Source: Gammaproteobacteria bacterium HGW-Gammaproteobacteria-4 (GTDB lineage Bacteria; Pseudomonadota; Gammaproteobacteria; Xanthomonadales; Xanthomonadaceae). From it: a DNA stretch of 34,624 nucleotides. The translations under genes and the position numbers were made by a program. Under the pieces are notes generated by a model that worked only from the letters and a program-made list of their open reading frames with translations, was not told the DNA's origin and ran no database searches. Location: assembly GCA_002839995.1 (NCBI GenBank), contig PGZC01000042.1, forward strand, positions 1-34,624, given 5' to 3'. Shown here in pieces: positions 33,723 through 34,624 of the stretch (position 1 is its first letter; each line of letters starts with the position of its first letter).

Positions 33723-34061
33723 CGCGCCTGCTCCCCATTGGCCGTTGCTGATGCCAGACCCCTCCGACATCTACCCGGCATTGGCGGCCGATTGCCTCGC
33801 AGCGTCCATGACCTGGATCAAGTGGGCCGCACAAACCCGTCAAACCCCACGGATCGACGGGATTTGCGATCGCTTTCGGCGCGACATGGCGATGGACGCG
33901 GCGGGCAGTCCACGGGCAACGCGATCGATGCCCGCATCGGCGATGCGTCAGCGCCCGGGTTCCCCGCGCGGCGTGGTTCCGGCCAGACGCTCGGCTTGAC
34001 GCCTGTCAAGGCCGTGCGTGCCCGACCCTGCGAGGGTATGCCATGCCTGAACCGGTGACTC
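33723..34061. other. Divergent control region between the nor-type cluster and the DUF420 gene
   Basis: About 340 bp without a supported gene; open frames here lack family similarity and good start signals. It holds the 16-bp FNR/Dnr-like palindrome (33995-34010). The minus-strand promoter could not be located with confidence. Confidence 0.5.
33995..34010. promoter_or_regulatory. FNR/Dnr-type palindromic operator candidate
   Basis: Perfect palindrome CTTGAC-GCCT-GTCAAG, which fits the TTG-N8-CAA core shared by FNR, Anr, Dnr and NnrR sites (best consensus TTGAT-N4-ATCAA). Its centre is about 60 bp before the DUF420 start. If used at -41.5, transcription would start near 34044. For the minus-strand cluster it would sit about 280 bp upstream of the first start codon. 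Confidence 0.45.
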
Positions 34062-34487
34062 ATGGATCTCGCCAACCTGCTGCCACACGTCAACGCGACA
34101 CTCAACACCATCGCAACGGTGTTGCTGCTGGTCGCGCGGGTAATGATCGCCAGAGGTCGAATTGCTGCGCACAAACGTGCCATGCTCGCCGCGCTGGCGG
34201 TGTCGGCGCTGTTCGTGATCACCTACGTCACCTATCACTACGTCGCGCCGATTTACGTATTCCGCGGCTACGGATGGATCCGGCCGGTCTATTACGCGCT
34301 GTTGATCAGCCATGTGCTGCTGGCGGCGTTGGCCATTCCGCTGATCCTGACCACGGTCGGGCTTGCGCTGCGACGCAGCGACGCGCGCCATCGCGCATGG
34401 GCGCGCTGGACATGGCCGTTGTGGATGTATGTCTCGGTATCCGGCGTCGTGGTCTATCTGCTGCTGTACCAGCTCTACAACGACTGA
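34062..34487 (+). CDS. DUF420 (CtaM/YozB-type) membrane protein
   Basis: 141 aa, four hydrophobic helices and conserved histidines (His9, His37, His59, His84, His110), typical of DUF420. Family knowledge: the Staphylococcus member CtaM is needed for a working aa3 oxidase, so DUF420 proteins are seen as heme-copper oxidase maturation factors. It is divergent from the norSY cluster, consistent with a role in assembling that enzyme. An overlapping frame starting at 34043 is not supported. Confidence 0.85.
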   Translation: MDLANLLPHVNATLNTIATVLLLVARVMIARGRIAAHKRAMLAALAVSALFVITYVTYHYVAPIYVFRGYGWIRPVYYALLISHVLLAALAIPLILTTVGLALRRSDARHRAWARWTWPLWMYVSVSGVVVYLLLYQLYND

Positions 34488-34525
34488 TCCGGTGTTGCGC
34501 TCCGGTGTGGCGGCACATGCGTGGT

Positions 34526-34624
34526 GTCGCCCACAGGGTGGGCTCCTACAGGTGAGGTCAACCGCTTTTTTGGTCGCCCACAGGGTGGGCTCCTACAGGT
34601 GAGGACAACCGCTTTTTTGGTCGC
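34526..34624. repeat. 47-bp tandem repeat, at least two units, running off the window
   Basis: Units start at 34526, 34573 and 34620 (exact 47-bp period). Units one and two differ at one position (GAGGTCAA/GAGGACAA). Each contains the hairpin GCCCAC-AGG-GTGGGC and a six-T run. The GCCCAC...GTGGGCTCCTACAGG core is a common REP-type repeat in Pseudomonas and xanthomonads. Total copy number cannot be seen. Confidence 0.92.

Noticed and set aside
33547-34058. Plus-strand frames in the divergent control region
   Set aside because: They overlap the 53-aa minus gene with its strong ribosome-binding site, and show no hydrophobic or domain pattern of a real protein.
34526-34624. Possible CRISPR array
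   Set aside because: The 47-bp units are nearly identical throughout, with no unique spacers between conserved repeats.

Overview
The window is a GC-rich, densely coded chromosomal segment of a gammaproteobacterium, most like the Xanthomonadales/Pseudomonas side of the class. Pointers are the rpoE-rseA-rseB-rseC-mucD envelope-stress operon, the mtaD-ubiG-mupP-like order known from Pseudomonas, a FimX-type degenerate GGDEF/EAL protein, a Lys/Ala/Pro-rich DksA-like protein, and several families of short palindromic intergenic repeats. No phage, plasmid, rRNA or tRNA genes are visible.

Layout. 1-480: start of lepA (minus, runs off the window). 594-4628: sigma-E operon read on minus, rpoE > rseA > rseB > rseC > mucD, with overlapping or near-touching genes and a candidate sigma-E promoter. 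4798-6831: fused enoyl-CoA hydratase/3-hydroxyacyl-CoA dehydrogenase. 7007-9400: NSS-family transporter coupled to an isopenicillin-N-synthase-like oxygenase. 9701-10489: periplasmic solute-binding protein. 10572-11771: DksA-like protein with twelve 21-bp coding repeats. 12117-13171: yidD overlapping a LytM peptidase. 13184-18332 (minus): folE2, a squalene/phytoene-synthase-like protein, a Gph/MupP phosphatase, ubiG and an MtaD-like deaminase, with a repeat-filled gap before the deaminase. 18736-20444: divergent efp and epmB, enzyme and substrate of EF-P modification. 20474-22552: fimX. 22622-23914: purA.

The most unusual part is 24062-34487, a respiratory cluster of nine minus-strand genes with a divergent DUF420 gene. 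It starts with a small membrane protein, a CuA subunit II and a B-family heme-copper subunit I. In this subunit I the active-site HPxVY motif reads HSSQQ, so the cross-linked tyrosine position is Gln. That change, the subunit II and the neighbouring SCO gene point to an sNOR-type nitric oxide reductase (norSY-senC of ammonia oxidisers) rather than an oxygen reductase. After it come heme O synthase and a SCO protein with a C-terminal anchor. Then come four genes that overlap by 4 bp each: cytochrome b fused to two 4Fe-4S clusters and a FlpD/MvhD domain, a small anchored periplasmic protein of unknown family, a second highly divergent heme-copper subunit-I homologue lacking the adjacent HH pair, and a paralogous cytochrome b fused to a 2Fe-2S/FAD/NAD reductase. 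I infer an electron-transfer module that couples NAD(P)H and an iron-sulfur partner through two cytochromes b to the oxidoreductase. No c-type cytochrome is encoded in the cluster. A perfect FNR/Dnr-like palindrome lies between the two divergent units.

Housekeeping assignments are firm. NO reductase activity, the role of the second heme-copper protein and the joint function of the two cytochrome b fusions are inferences from motifs and context.
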